64,000 nt of DNA from the NCBI GenBank assembly GCA_945910005.1, contig OX246747.1:17385010-17449009 (forward strand). Direction: 5' to 3'. The translations under genes and the position numbers were made by a program. Source of the DNA: Isoperla grammatica. Taxonomy: Eukaryota; Arthropoda; Insecta; Plecoptera; Perlodidae. This document shows positions 23,267 through 36,327 of the stretch, one piece after another; positions within the stretch are counted from its first letter, which is position 1, and the number at the start of each line of letters is the position of its first letter. Below the pieces are notes generated by a model that saw only the letters and a program-made list of their open reading frames with translations, ran no database searches and was not told where the DNA came from.

Positions 23267-25228
23267 TTACATGTAAAAGCGTAGTCTCCGAAGTGAAGTG
23301 TCATAGACATATAAACGCAATTATCTTAGAGTAGCGGAGTTTCTTGCAGTTCTGTATATTCCTGCTAATAGAGGGTCTAATGCCAATGACGACGTAGTGT
23401 TGAACTCAATTAAACATACCCACGTCTTCTATCAAATCAAGAGTTTACATGTAAAAGCGTAGTCTCCGAAGTGAAGTGTCATAGACATATAAACGCAATT
23501 ATCCTAGAGAAGGCGGAGTTTCTTGCAGTTCTGTATATTCCTGCTAATAGAGAGTCTAATGCTTATCACGACGGAGTGTTCAACTTAATTAAACATACCC
23601 ACGTATTCTATCAAATCAAGAGTTTACGTATAAAAGCGTTGTCTCCGAAGTGAAGTGTCATAGACATATAAACGCAATTATCTTAGAGAAGGCGGAGTTT
23701 TTGCAGTTCTGTATATTCCTGCTAATAGAGGGTCTAATGCCAATAACGACGGAGTGTTCAACTCCATTAAACATACCCACGTCTTCTATCAAATCAAGAG
23801 TTTACGTATAAAAGCGTAGTCTCCGAAATGAAGTGGTATGGACATATAAACGCAATTATCTTAGAGAAGGCAGAGTTTCTTGCAGTTCTGTATATTCCTG
23901 CTAATAGAAAATCTAATGCCAATTACGACGGAGTGTTCAATTCAATTAACCATATCCACGTCTTCTATCAAATCAAGAGTTTACGTGTAAAAGCGTAGTC
24001 TCCGAAGTGAAGTGTCATAGACAAATAAACGCAATTATCTAAGAGAAGGCGGAGTTTTTTGCAGTTCTGTGTATTCCTGCTAATAGAAGGTCTAATGCCA
24101 ATGACAATGGAGTGTTCAACTTAATTAAACATACCCACGTCTTCAATCAAATCAAGAGTTAACGTGTAAAAGCGTAGTCTCCGAAGTGAAGTGTCATAGA
24201 CATATAAACGGAATTATCTAAAAGAAATCGAAGTTTCTTGCAACTCTGTATATTCTTGCTAAAAGAGGGTCTAATGTTAATAACGAAGGATCGTTCAAAT
24301 CAATTAATCATACCCACGTATTATCAAATCAAGAGTTTACGTATAAAAGCGTAGTTTCCGAAGTGTAGTGGTATGGACATATAAACGCAAATATCTTAGA
24401 GAAGGCGGATCTTCTTGCAGTTTTGTATATTACTGCTAATAGCGGGTCTAATGCCAATAACTACGGAGTGTTCAACTTAATTAAACATACCTACGTCTTC
24501 TATCAAATCAAGAGTTTACATGTAAAAGCATAGTCTCCGAAGTGTAGTGGTATGGACATATAAACGCAATTATCTTAAAGATGGCGGAGCTTCTTGCAGT
24601 TCTGTATATTCCTGCTATAAGAGGGTCTAATGCCAATAACGATGGAGTAATCAACTCAATTAACCATATCCACATCTTCTATCAAATCAAGAGTTTACAT
24701 GTAAAAGCGTAGTCTCCGAAGTGAAGTGTCATAGACATATAAACGCAATTATCTAAGAGAAGGCGGAGTTTCTTGCAGTTTTGTGTATTCCTGCTAATAG
24801 AAGGTCTAATGCCAATAACGACGGAGTGTTCAACTCAATTAAACATACCCACGTATTCTATCAAATCAAGAGTTTACGTATAAAAGAATTGACTCCGAAG
24901 TGTAGTGGTATGGACATATAAACGCAATTATCTTAGAGAAGACGGAGTTTCTTGCAGTTCTGTATATTCCTGCTATTAGAGGGTCTATTGCCAATCACGA
25001 CGAAGTGTTCAACTTAATTAAACATACCCACGTATTCTATCAAATCAAGAGTTTACGTATAAAAGCGTAGTCTCCGAAGTGAAGTGTCATAGACATATAA
25101 ACGCAATTATCTAAGAGAAGGCGGAGTTTCTTGCAGTTCTGTGTATTCCTGCTAATAGAGAGTCTAATGCCAATTACGATGGAGTGTTCAACTTAATTAA
25201 ACATACCCACGTCGTCTATCAAATCAAG

Positions 25229-25412
25229 AGTTTACGTATAAAAGCGTAGTCTCCGAATTGTAGTGGTACCGTATGGACATATAAACGCAATTATCTAAGA
25301 GAAGGCGGAGTTTCTTGCAGTTCTGTATATTCCTGCTAATAAAGGGTCTAATGTCAATTACGACGGATTGTTCAAATCAATTAAACTAACCCACGTCTTC
25401 TATCAAATCAAG
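25229..25412 (+). repeat. 184-bp monomer class with GGTACC insertion, CCGAATTG-linked
   Basis: The same 5-bp insertion occurs in a different background: the monomer reads CTCCGAATTG just before it and keeps TGGACATATAAACG after it. GGTACC of this class lies at 3445, 16856, 25265, 35287, 36906, 49967 and 56418. In six of the seven the next monomer carries GAAGAGTC; the exception is the mosaic unit at 36906. The class marks the middle of the C-type higher-order unit. Confidence 0.85.
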
Positions 25413-28274
25413 AGTTTACCTATAAAAGCGTAGTCTCCGAAGTGAAGAGTCGTAGACATATAAACGCAATTATCTTAGAGAAGGCGGAGTTTCTTGCAGT
25501 TCTGTATATTCCTGCTAATAGAGGGTCTAATGCCAATAACGACGGAGTGTTCAACTCAATTAACCATATCCACGTCTTCTATCAAATCAAGAGTTTACGT
25601 TTAAAAACGTTGTCTTTGAAGTGAAGTGGTATGGAAATATAAACGCAATTATCTAAGAGAAGGCGGAGTTTCTTGCAGTTCTGTGTATTACTGCTAATAA
25701 AGGGTCTATTGCCAATAACGACGGAGTGTTCAACTCAATTAAACATATCCACGTCTTCAATCAAATCAAGAGTTTACGTGTAAATGCGTTATCTACGAAG
25801 TGAAGTGTCATAGACATATAAACGCAATTATCCTAGAGAAGGCGGAGTTTCTTGCAGTTCTGTATATTTATACTAATAGAGAGTCTAATGTTAATCACGA
25901 CGGAGTGTTCAATTTAATAAAACATACCCACGTCTTCTATCAAATCAAGAGTTTACATGTAAAAGCGTAGTCTCCGAAGTGAAGTGTCATAGACATATAA
26001 ACGCAATTATCCTAGAGAAGGCGGAGTTTCTTGCAGTTCTGTATATTTCTGAAAATAAAGAGTCTTATGCCAATCACGACAGAGTGTTCAACTTAATTAA
26101 ACATACCCACGTCTTCTATCAAATTAAGAGTTTACGTATAAAAGCGTAGTCTCCGAAGTGAAGTGTCATAGACATATAAACCTAATTATCTTAGACAAGG
26201 CGGAGTTTCTTGCAGTTCTGTATATTCCTGCTAATAAAGTGTCGTATGCCAATAACGACGGAGTGTTGAAATCAATTAAACATACCCACGTCTTCTATCA
26301 AATCAAGAGTTTACATGTAAAAGCGTAGTCTCCAAAGTGTAGTGGTATGGACATATAAACGCAATTATCTTAGAGAAGGTGGAGCTTCTTGCAGTTCTGT
26401 AGATTCCTGCTAATAGAGGGTCTAATGCCAATAACGACAGAGTGTTCAACTCCTTTAAACATACCTACGTCTTCTATCAAATCAAGAGTTTACGTATAAA
26501 AGCGTAGTCTCCAAAGTGTAGTGGTATGGACATATAAACGCAATTATCTTAGAGAAGGCAAAGTTTCTTGCAGTTCTGTATATTCTTTCTAATAGCGGGT
26601 CTAATGCCAATAACGACGGAGTGTTCAACTTAATAAAACATACCCACGTCTTCTATCAAATCAAGAGTTTACATGTAAAAGCATAGTCTCCGAAGTGTAG
26701 TGGTATGGACATATAAACGCAATTATCTTAGAGAAGGCGGAGCTTCTTGCAGTTCTGTATATTCCTAGTAATAGAGGGTCTAATGCCAATAACGACGGAT
26801 TGTTCAAATCAATTAAACAAACCCACGTCTTCTATCAAATCAAGAGTTTACGTATAAAAGCGTAGTCTCCGAAGTGAAATGTCATAGACATATAAACGCA
26901 ATTATCTTAGAGAAGGCTTAGTTTCTTGCAGTTCTGTATATTCCTGCAAAAAAAGAATCTAATGCTCATAACGACGGATTGTTCAATTCAATTAAACATA
27001 TCCACGTCTTCTATCAAATCAAGAGTTTACGTATAAAAGCGTAGTCTTTGAAGTGAAGTGGTATGGACATATAAACGCAATTATCTAAGAGAAGGCGGAG
27101 TTTCTTGCAGTTCTGTGTATTCCTGCTAATAGAAGGTCTAATGTTGATAACGACGGATTGTTCAAATCAATTAAACTAACCCACGTCTTCTATCAAATCA
27201 AGAGTTAACGTATAAAAGCGTAGTCTCCGAAGCGAAGTGTCATAGACATATAAACGCAATTATCTTAGAGAAGGCGGAGTTTCTTGCAGTTCTGTATATT
27301 CCTGCAAATAGAGGGTCTAATGCCAATAACGACGGAGTGTTCTTCTCAATTTAACATACCCACGTCTTCTATCAAATCAAGAGTTAACGTATAAAAGCGT
27401 AGTCTTTGAAGTGAAGTGGTATGGACATATAAACGCAATTATCTAAGAGAAGGCGGATTTTCTTGCAGTTCTGTGTATTCCTGCTAATAGAGAGTCTTAT
27501 GCTTATAACGACGGAGTGTTCAACTTAATTAAACATATCCACGTCTTCTATCAAATCAAGAGTTAACGTGTAAATGCGTAATCTAAGAAGTGAAGTATCA
27601 TAGACATATAAACGCAATTATCCTAGAGAAGGCGGAGTTTCTTGCAGTTCTGTATATTTCTACTAATAGAAAGTCTAATGCCAATCACGACGGAGTTTTC
27701 AACTCAATTAACCATACCCACGTCTTCTATCAAATCAAGAGTTAACATGTAAAAGCGTAGTCTCCGAAGTGAAGTGTCATAGACATTTAAACGCAATTAT
27801 CCTAGAGAAGGCGGAGTTTCTTGCAGTTCTGTATATTCCTGCTAATAAAGAGTTTAATGCCAATCACGACGGAGTGTTCAACTTAATAAAACATACCCAC
27901 GTCTTCTATCAAATCAAGAGTTTACGTTTAAAAGCGTAGTCTCCGAAGTGAAGTGTCATAGACATATAAACCTAATTATCTTAGACAAGGCGGAGTTTCT
28001 TGCAGTTCTGTATATTCCTGCTAATAGAGTGTCGTTTGCATAACGACGGAGTGTTGAAATCAATTAAACATACCTACGTCTTCTATTAAATCAAGAGTTT
28101 ACATGTAAAAGCGTAGTCTCCGAAGTGAAGTGTCATAGACATATAAACCTAATTATCTTAGAGAAGGCGGAGTTTCTTGCAGTTCTGTATATTCCTGCTA
28201 ATAGAGTGTCGTATGCCAATAACGACGGAGTGTTCAACTTACTTAAAAATACCCACGTCGCCGATCAAATCAAG

Positions 28275-31200
28275 AGTTTACGTATAAAAGCGTAGTCTCC
28301 GAAGTGTAGTGGTACCGTATGGACATGTAAACGCAATTATCTTAGAGAAGGCGGAGTTTCTTGCAGTTCTGTATATTTCTGCTAATAGAGGGTCTAATGC
28401 CAATAACGACGGAGTGTTCAACTCAATTAACCATATCCACGTCTTCTATCAAATCAAGAGTTTACGTGTAAAAGCGTAGTCTCCGAAGTGAAGTGTCATA
28501 GACATATACACGCAATTATCTAAGAGAAGGCGTAGTTTCTTGCAGTTCTGTATATTCCTGCTCATAGAGGGTCTAATGCCAATAACGACAAAGTGTTCAA
28601 CTCAATTAACCATATACACGTCTTCTATCAAATCAAGAGTCTACATGTAAAAGCGTAATCTACGAAGTGAAGTGTCATAGACATATAAACGCAATTATCC
28701 TAGAGAAGGCAGAGTTTCTTGCAGTTCTGTGTATTCCTGCTAATAGAAGGTCAAATGCCAATAACGAAGGAGTGTTCAACTCAAATAAACATACCCACGT
28801 ATTCTATCAAATCAAGAGTTTACGTATAAAAGCGTTGACTCCGAAGTGTAGTGGTATTGACATATAAACGCAATTATCTTAAAGAAGGCGGAATTTCTTG
28901 CAGTTCTGAGTATTCCTGCTAATAGAGGGTCTAATGTTAATAACGACGGAGTGTTCAACTTAATTAAACATACCCACGTTTTCTATCAAATCAAGAGTTT
29001 ACGTATAAAAGCGTTGTCTCCGAAGGGTAGTGTCATGGACTTAACGCAATTATCTTAGAGAAAGCGAAGTTTCTTGCAGTTCTGTATATTCCTTCTAATA
29101 GAGAGTCTAATGCCAATCACGACGGAGTGTTCAACTTAATTAAACATACCCACGTATTCTATCAAATCAAGAGTTTACGTATAAAAGCGTTGTCTCCGAA
29201 GGGTAGTGTCATGGACTTAACGCAATTATCTTAGAGAAAGTGGAGTTTCTTGCAGTTCTGTATATTCTTGCTAATAGAAGGTCTATTGCCAATAACGACG
29301 GAGTGTTGAACTTAATTAAACATACCCACGTCTTCTATCAAATCAAGAGTTTACATGTAAAAGCGTAGTCTCCGAAGTGAAGTGTCATAGACATATAAAC
29401 GCAATTATCTTAGAGTAGCGGAGTTTCTTGCAGTTCTGTATATTCCTGCTAATAGAGGGTCTAATGCCAATGACGACGTAGTGTTGAACTCAATTAAACA
29501 TACCCACGTCTTCTATCAAATCAAGAGTTTACATGTAAAAGCGTAGTCTCCGAAGTGAAGTGTCATAGACATATAAACGCAATTATCCTAGAGAAGGCGG
29601 AGTTTCTTGCAGTTCTGTATATTCCTGCTAATAGAGAGTCTAATGCTTATCACGACGGAGTGTTCAACTTAATTAAACATACCCACGTATTCTATCAAAT
29701 CAAGAGTTTACGTATAAAAGCGTTGTCTCCGAAGTGAAGTGTCATAGACATATAAACGCAATTATCTTAGAGAAGGCGGAGTTTTTGCAGTTCTGTATAT
29801 TCCTGCTAATAGAGGGTCTAATGCCAATAACGACGGAGTGTTCAACTCCATTAAACATACCCACGTCTTCTATCAAATCAAGAGTTTACGTATAAAAGCG
29901 TAGTCTCCGAAATGAAGTGGTATGGACATATAAACGCAATTATCTTAGAGAAGGCAGAGTTTCTTGCAGTTCTGTATATTCCTGCTAATAGAAAATCTAA
30001 TGCCAATTACGACGGAGTGTTCAATTCAATTAACCATATCCACGTCTTCTATCAAATCAAGAGTTTACGTGTAAAAGCGTAGTCTCCGAAGTGAAGTGTC
30101 ATAGACATATAAACGCAATTATCCTAGAGAAGGCGGAGTTTCTTGCAGTTCTGTATATTCCTGCTAATAGAGAGTCTAATGCTTATCACGACGGAGTGTT
30201 CAACTTAATTAAACATACCCACGTATTCTATCAAATCAAGAGTTTACGTATAAAAGCGTTGTCTCCGAAGTGAAGTGTCATAGACATATAAACGCAATTA
30301 TCTTAGAGAAGGCGGAGTTTTTGCAGTTCTGTATATTCCTGCTAATAGAGGGTCTAATGCCAATAACGACGGAGTGTTCAACTCCATTAAACATACCCAC
30401 GTCTTCTATCAAATCAAGAGTTTACGTATAAAAGCGTAGTCTCCGAAATGAAGTGGTATGGACATATAAACGCAATTATCTTAGAGAAGGCAGAGTTTCT
30501 TGCAGTTCTGTATATTCCTGCTAATAGAAAATCTAATGCCAATTACGACGGAGTGTTCAATTCAATTAACCATATCCACGTCTTCTATCAAATCAAGAGT
30601 TTACGTGTAAAAGCGTAGTCTCCGAAGTGAAGTGTCATAGACAAATAAACGCAATTATCCTAGAGAAGGCGGAGTTTCTTGCAGTTCTGTATATTTCTGA
30701 AAATAAAGAGTCTTATGCCAATCACGACAGAGTGTTCAACTTAATTAAACATACCCACGTCTTCTATCAAATTAAGAGTTTACGTATAAAAGCGTAGTCT
30801 CCGAAGTGAAGTGTCATAGACATATAAACCTAATTATCTTAGACAAGGCGGAGTTTCTTGCAGTTCTGTATATTCCTGCTAATAAAGTGTCGTATGCCAA
30901 TAACGACGGAGTGTTGAAATCAATTAAACATACCCACGTCTTCTATCAAATCAAGAGTTTACATGTAAAAGCGTAGTCTCCAAAGTGTAGTGGTATGGAC
31001 ATATAAACGCAATTATCTTAGAGAAGGTGGAGCTTCTTGCAGTTCTGTAGATTCCTGCTAATAGAGGGTCTAATGCCAATAACGACAGAGTGTTCAACTC
31101 CTTTAAACATACCCACGTCTTCTATCAAATCAAGAGTTTACGTATAAAAGCGTAGTCTCCAAAGTGTAGTGGTATGGACATATAAACGCAATTATCTTAG

Positions 31201-32922
31201 AGAAGGCAGAGTTTCTTGCAGTTCTGTATATTCTTTCTAATAGCGGGTCTAATGCCAATAACGACGGAGTGTTCAACTTAATAAAACATACCCACGTCTT
31301 CTATCAAATCAAGAGTTTACATGTAAAAGCATAGTCTCCGAAGTGTAGTGGTATGGACATATAAACGCAATTATCTTAGAGAAGGCGGAGCTTCTTGCAG
31401 TTCTGTATATTCCTAGTAATAGAGGGTCTAATGCCAATAACGACGGATTGTTCAAATCAATTAAACAAACCCACGTCTTCTATCAAATCAAGAGTTTACG
31501 TATAAAAGCGTAGTCTCCGAAGTGAAATGTCATAGACATATAAACGCAATTATCTTAGAGAAGGCTTAGTTTCTTGCAGTTCTGTATATTCCTGCAAAAA
31601 AAGAATCTAATGCTCATAACGACGGATTGTTCAATTCAATTAAACATATCCACGTCTTCTATCAAATCAAGAGTTTACGTATAAAAGCGTAGTCTTTGAA
31701 GTGAAGTGGTATGGACATATAAACGCAATTATCTAAGAGAAGGCGGAGTTTCTTGCAGTTCTGTGTATTCCTGCTAATAGAAGGTCTAATGTTGATAACG
31801 ACGGATTGTTCAAATCAATTAAACTAACCCACGTCTTCTATCAAATCAAGAGTTAACGTATAAAAGCGTAGTCTCCGAAGCGAAGTGTCATAGACATATA
31901 AACGCAATTATCTTAGAGAAGGCGGAGTTTCTTGCAGTTCTGTATATTCCTGCAAATAGAGGGTCTAATGCCAATAACGACGGAGTGTTCTTCTCAATTT
32001 AACATACCCACGTCTTCTATCAAATCAAGAGTTAACGTATAAAAGCGTAGTCTTTGAAGTGAAGTGGTATGGACATATAAACGCAATTATCTAAGAGAAG
32101 GCGGATTTTCTTGCAGTTCTGTGTATTCCTGCTAATAGAGAGTCTTATGCTTATAACGACGGAGTGTTCAACTTAATTAAACATATCCACGTCTTCTATC
32201 AAATCAAGAGTTAACGTGTAAATGCGTAATCTAAGAAGTGAAGTATCATAGACATATAAACGCAATTATCCTAGAGAAGGCGGAGTTTCTTGCAGTTCTG
32301 TATATTTCTACTAATAGAAAGTCTAATGCCAATCACGACGGAGTTTTCAACTCAATTAACCATACCCACGTCTTCTATCAAATCAAGAGTTAACATGTAA
32401 AAGCGTAGTCTCCGAAGTGAAGTGTCATAGACATTTAAACGCAATTATCCTAGAGAAGGCGGAGTTTCTTGCAGTTCTGTATATTCCTGCTAATAAAGAG
32501 TTTAATGCCAATCACGACGGAGTGTTCAACTTAATAAAACATACCCACGTCTTCTATCAAATCAAGAGTTTACGTTTAAAAGCGTAGTCTCCGAAGTGAA
32601 GTGTCATAGACATATAAACCTAATTATCTTAGACAAGGCGGAGTTTCTTGCAGTTCTGTATATTCCTGCTAATAGAGTGTCGTTTGCATAACGACGGAGT
32701 GTTGAAATCAATTAAACATACCTACGTCTTCTATTAAATCAAGAGTTTACATGTAAAAGCGTAGTCTCCGAAGTGAAGTGTCATAGACATATAAACCTAA
32801 TTATCTTAGAGAAGGCGGAGTTTCTTGCAGTTCTGTATATTCCTGCTAATAGAGTGTCGTATGCCAATAACGACGGAGTGTTCAACTTACTTAAAAATAC
32901 CCACGTCGCCGATCAAATCAAG
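28275..32922 (+). repeat. Higher-order block D, 26 monomers, edited copy of C
   Basis: The first part, to about 30.06 kb, copies C at offset 6084. A three-monomer segment (29526-30061) is then repeated at 30062-30597. Within the monomer that starts at 30598, the sequence changes from a unit with GACAAATAAACG to one with TTTCTGAAAATAAAG, and the rest copies C at offset 4648 (for example ATATTTCTGA at 26043 and 30691). Compared with C, D has lost a long internal stretch that includes the CCGAATTG GGTACC unit and its neighbours. Confidence 0.85.
29526..30597 (+). repeat. Tandem duplication of a three-monomer segment in block D
   Basis: The segment 29526-30061 (GAGTCTAATGCTTATC unit, GTTTTTGCAG unit with a 2-bp deletion, GAAAATCTAATG unit) is repeated at 30062-30597. 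The period is 536 bp, that is 3 x 179 minus the 2-bp deletion. The copies differ at their first bases (TTTACATG against TTTACGTG), so the exchange joined the start of the fourth monomer of one parent to the body of the first of another. No other block has this duplication. Confidence 0.85.
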
Positions 32923-35900
32923 AGTTTACGTATAAAAGCGTAGTCTCCGAAGTGTAGTGGTACCGTATGGACATGTAAACGCAATTATCTTAGAGAAGGC
33001 GGAGTTTCTTGCAGTTCTGTATATTTCTGCTAATAGAGGGTCTAATGCCAATAACGACGGAGTGTTCAACTCAATTAACCATATCCACGTCTTCTATCAA
33101 ATCAAGAGTTTACGTGTAAAAGCGTAGTCTCCGAAGTGAAGTGTCATAGACATATACACGCAATTATCTAAGAGAAGGCGTAGTTTCTTGCAGTTCTGTA
33201 TATTCCTGCTCATAGAGGGTCTAATGCCAATAACGACAAAGTGTTCAACTCAATTAACCATATACACGTCTTCTATCAAATCAAGAGTTTACATGTAAAA
33301 GCGTAGTCTCCGAAGTGAAGTGTCATAGACATATAAACGCAATTATCTTAGAGTAGCGGAGTTTCTTGCAGTTCTGTATATTCCTGCTAATAGAGGGTCT
33401 AATGCCAATGACGACGTAGTGTTGAACTCAATTAAACATACCCACGTCTTCTATCAAATCAAGAGTTTACATGTAAAAGCGTAGTCTCCGAAGTGAAGTG
33501 TCATAGACATATAAACGCAATTATCCTAGAGAAGGCGGAGTTTCTTGCAGTTCTGTATATTCCTGCTAATAGAGAGTCTAATGCTTATCACGACGGAGTG
33601 TTCAACTTAATTAAACATACCCACGTATTCTATCAAATCAAGAGTTTACGTATAAAAGCGTTGTCTCCGAAGTGAAGTGTCATAGACATATAAACGCAAT
33701 TATCTTAGAGAAGGCGGAGTTTTTGCAGTTCTGTATATTCCTGCTAATAGAGGGTCTAATGCCAATAACGACGGAGTGTTCAACTCCATTAAACATACCC
33801 ACGTCTTCTATCAAATCAAGAGTTTACGTATAAAAGCGTAGTCTCCGAAATGAAGTGGTATGGACATATAAACGCAATTATCTTAGAGAAGGCAGAGTTT
33901 CTTGCAGTTCTGTATATTCCTGCTAATAGAAAATCTAATGCCAATTACGACGGAGTGTTCAATTCAATTAACCATATCCACGTCTTCTATCAAATCAAGA
34001 GTTTACGTGTAAAAGCGTAGTCTCCGAAGTGAAGTGTCATAGACAAATAAACGCAATTATCTAAGAGAAGGCGGAGTTTTTTGCAGTTCTGTGTATTCCT
34101 GCTAATAGAGGGTCTAATGCCAATGACAATGGAGTGTTCAACTTAATTAAACATACCCACGTCTTCAATCAAATCAAGAGTTAACGTGTAAAAGCGTAGT
34201 CTCCGAAGTGAAGTGTCATAGACATATAAACGGAATTATCTAAAAGAAATCGAAGTTTCTTGCAACTCTGTATATTCTTGCTAAAAGAGGGTCTAATGTT
34301 AATAACGAAGGATCGTTCAAATCAATTAATCATACCCACGTATTATCAAATCAAGAGTTTACGTATAAAAGCGTAGTTTCCGAAGTGTAGTGGTATGGAC
34401 ATATAAACGCAAATATCTTAGAGAAGGCGGATCTTCTTGCAGTTTTGTATATTACTGCTAATAGCGGGTCTAATGCCAATAACTACGGAGTGTTCAACTT
34501 AATTAAACATACCTACGTCTTCTATCAAATCAAGAGTTTACATGTAAAAGCATAGTCTCCGAAGTGTAGTGGTATGGACATATAAACGCAATTATCTTAA
34601 AGAAGGCGGAGCTTCTTGCAGTTCTGTATATTCCTGCTAAAAGAGGGTCTAATGCCAATAACGATGGAGTAATCAACTCAATTAACCATATCCACATCTT
34701 CTATCAAATCAAGAGTTTACATGTAAAAGCGTAGTCTCCGAAGTGAAGTGTCATAGACATATAAACGCAATTATCTAAGAGAAGGCGGAGTTTCTTGCAG
34801 TTCTGTGTATTCCTGCTAATAGAAGGTCTAATGCCAATAACGACGGAGTGTTCAACTCAATTAAACATACCCACGTATTCTATCAAATCAAGAGTTTACG
34901 TATAAAAGAATTGACTCCGAAGTGTAGTGGTATGGACATATAAACGCAATTATCTTAGAGAAGACGGAGTTTCTTGCAGTTCTGTATATTCCTGCTATTA
35001 GAGGGTCTATTGCCAATCACGACGAAGTGTTCAACTTAATTAAACATACCCACGTATTCTATCAAATCAAGAGTTTACGTATAAAAGCGTAGTCTCCGAA
35101 GTGAAGTGTCATAGACATATAAACGCAATTATCTAAGAGAAGGCGGAGTTTCTTGCAGTTCTGTGTATTCCTGCTAATAGAGAGTCTAATGCCAATTACG
35201 ATGGAGTGTTCAACTTAATTAAACATACCCACGTCGTCTATCAAATCAAGAGTTTACGTATAAAAGCGTAGTCTCCGAATTGTAGTGGTACCGTATGGAC
35301 ATATAAACGCAATTATCTAAGAGAAGGCGGAGTTTCTTGCAGTTCTGTATATTCCTGCTAATAAAGGGTCTAATGTCAATTACGACGGATTGTTCAAATC
35401 AATTAAACTAACCCACGTCTTCTATCAAATCAAGAGTTTACCTATAAAAGCGTAGTCTCCGAAGTGAAGAGTCGTAGACATATAAACGCAATTATCTTAG
35501 AGAAGGCGGAGTTTCTTGCAGTTCTGTATATTCCTGCTAATAGAGGGTCTAATGCCAATAACGACGGAGTGTTCAACTCAATTAACCATATCCACGTCTT
35601 CTATCAAATCAAGAGTTTACGTTTAAAAACGTTGTCTTTGAAGTGAAGTGGTATGGAAATATAAACGCAATTATCTAAGAGAAGGCGGAGTTTCTTGCAG
35701 TTCTGTGTATTACTGCTAATAAAGGGTCTATTGCCAATAACGACGGAGTGTTCAACTCAATTAAACATATCCACGTCTTCAATCAAATCAAGAGTTTACG
35801 TGTAAATGCGTTATCTACGAAGTGAAGTGTCATAGACATATAAACGCAATTATCCTAGAGAAGGCGGAGTTTCTTGCAGTTCTGTATATTCCTGCTAATA

Positions 35901-36327
35901 AAGAGTTTAATGCCAATCACGACGGAGTGTTCAACTTAATAAAACATACCCACGTCTTCTATCAAATCAAGAGTTTACGTTTAAAAGCGTAGTCTCCGAA
36001 GTGAAGTGTCATAGACATATAAACCTAATTATCTTAGACAAGGCGGAGTTTCTTGCAGTTCTGTATATTCCTGCTAATAGAGTGTCGTTTGCATAACGAC
36101 GGAGTGTTGAAATCAATTAAACATACCTACGTCTTCTATTAAATCAAGAGTTTACATGTAAAAGCGTAGTCTCCGAAGTGAAGTGTCATAGACATATAAA
36201 CCTAATTATCTTAGAGAAGGCGGAGTTTCTTGCAGTTCTGTATATTCCTGCTAATAGAGTGTCGTATGCCAATAACGACGGAGTGTTCAACTTACTTAAA
36301 AATACCCACGTCGCCGATCAAATCAAG
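32923..36327 (+). repeat. Higher-order block E, 19 monomers, deletion derivative
   Basis: The first two units copy D (offset 4648). At about 33.28 kb the offset drops to 3938, a loss of 710 bp, which equals the four-monomer segment carrying the GTCAAATGCC unit and both 176-bp units. From there to about 35.84 kb the block follows C at offset 10022, including GGTACC (35287) and GAGTCGTAGAC. Between about 35840 and 35890 the offset drops to 8053, an exact loss of 11 x 179 bp. The remainder matches the last units of C. Confidence 0.85.

Larger units (their letters stand above)
22191..28274 (+). repeat. Higher-order block C, 34 monomers, 6084 bp (reference unit)
   Basis: I use this as the reference higher-order unit because D, E, I and J can be described as edits of it. 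Landmarks in order are GGTACC (22227), the GTCAAATGCC unit (about 22670), two 176-bp monomers (22950 and 23126), a GAGTAGCGGAG unit (about 23332), a GAGTCTAATGCTTATC unit (about 23550), the 2-bp-deleted GTTTTTGCAG unit (about 23696), GTATTATC (24318), GATGGAGTAATC (about 24643), the CCGAATTG GGTACC (25265), GAGTCGTAGAC (25448), TGGAAATATA (about 25630), TAGATTCC (26399), GCAAAAAAAG (26946), GTTGATAACG (27143) and CGTTTGCATAACG (28033). The next block starts 6084 bp on. Confidence 0.85.
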
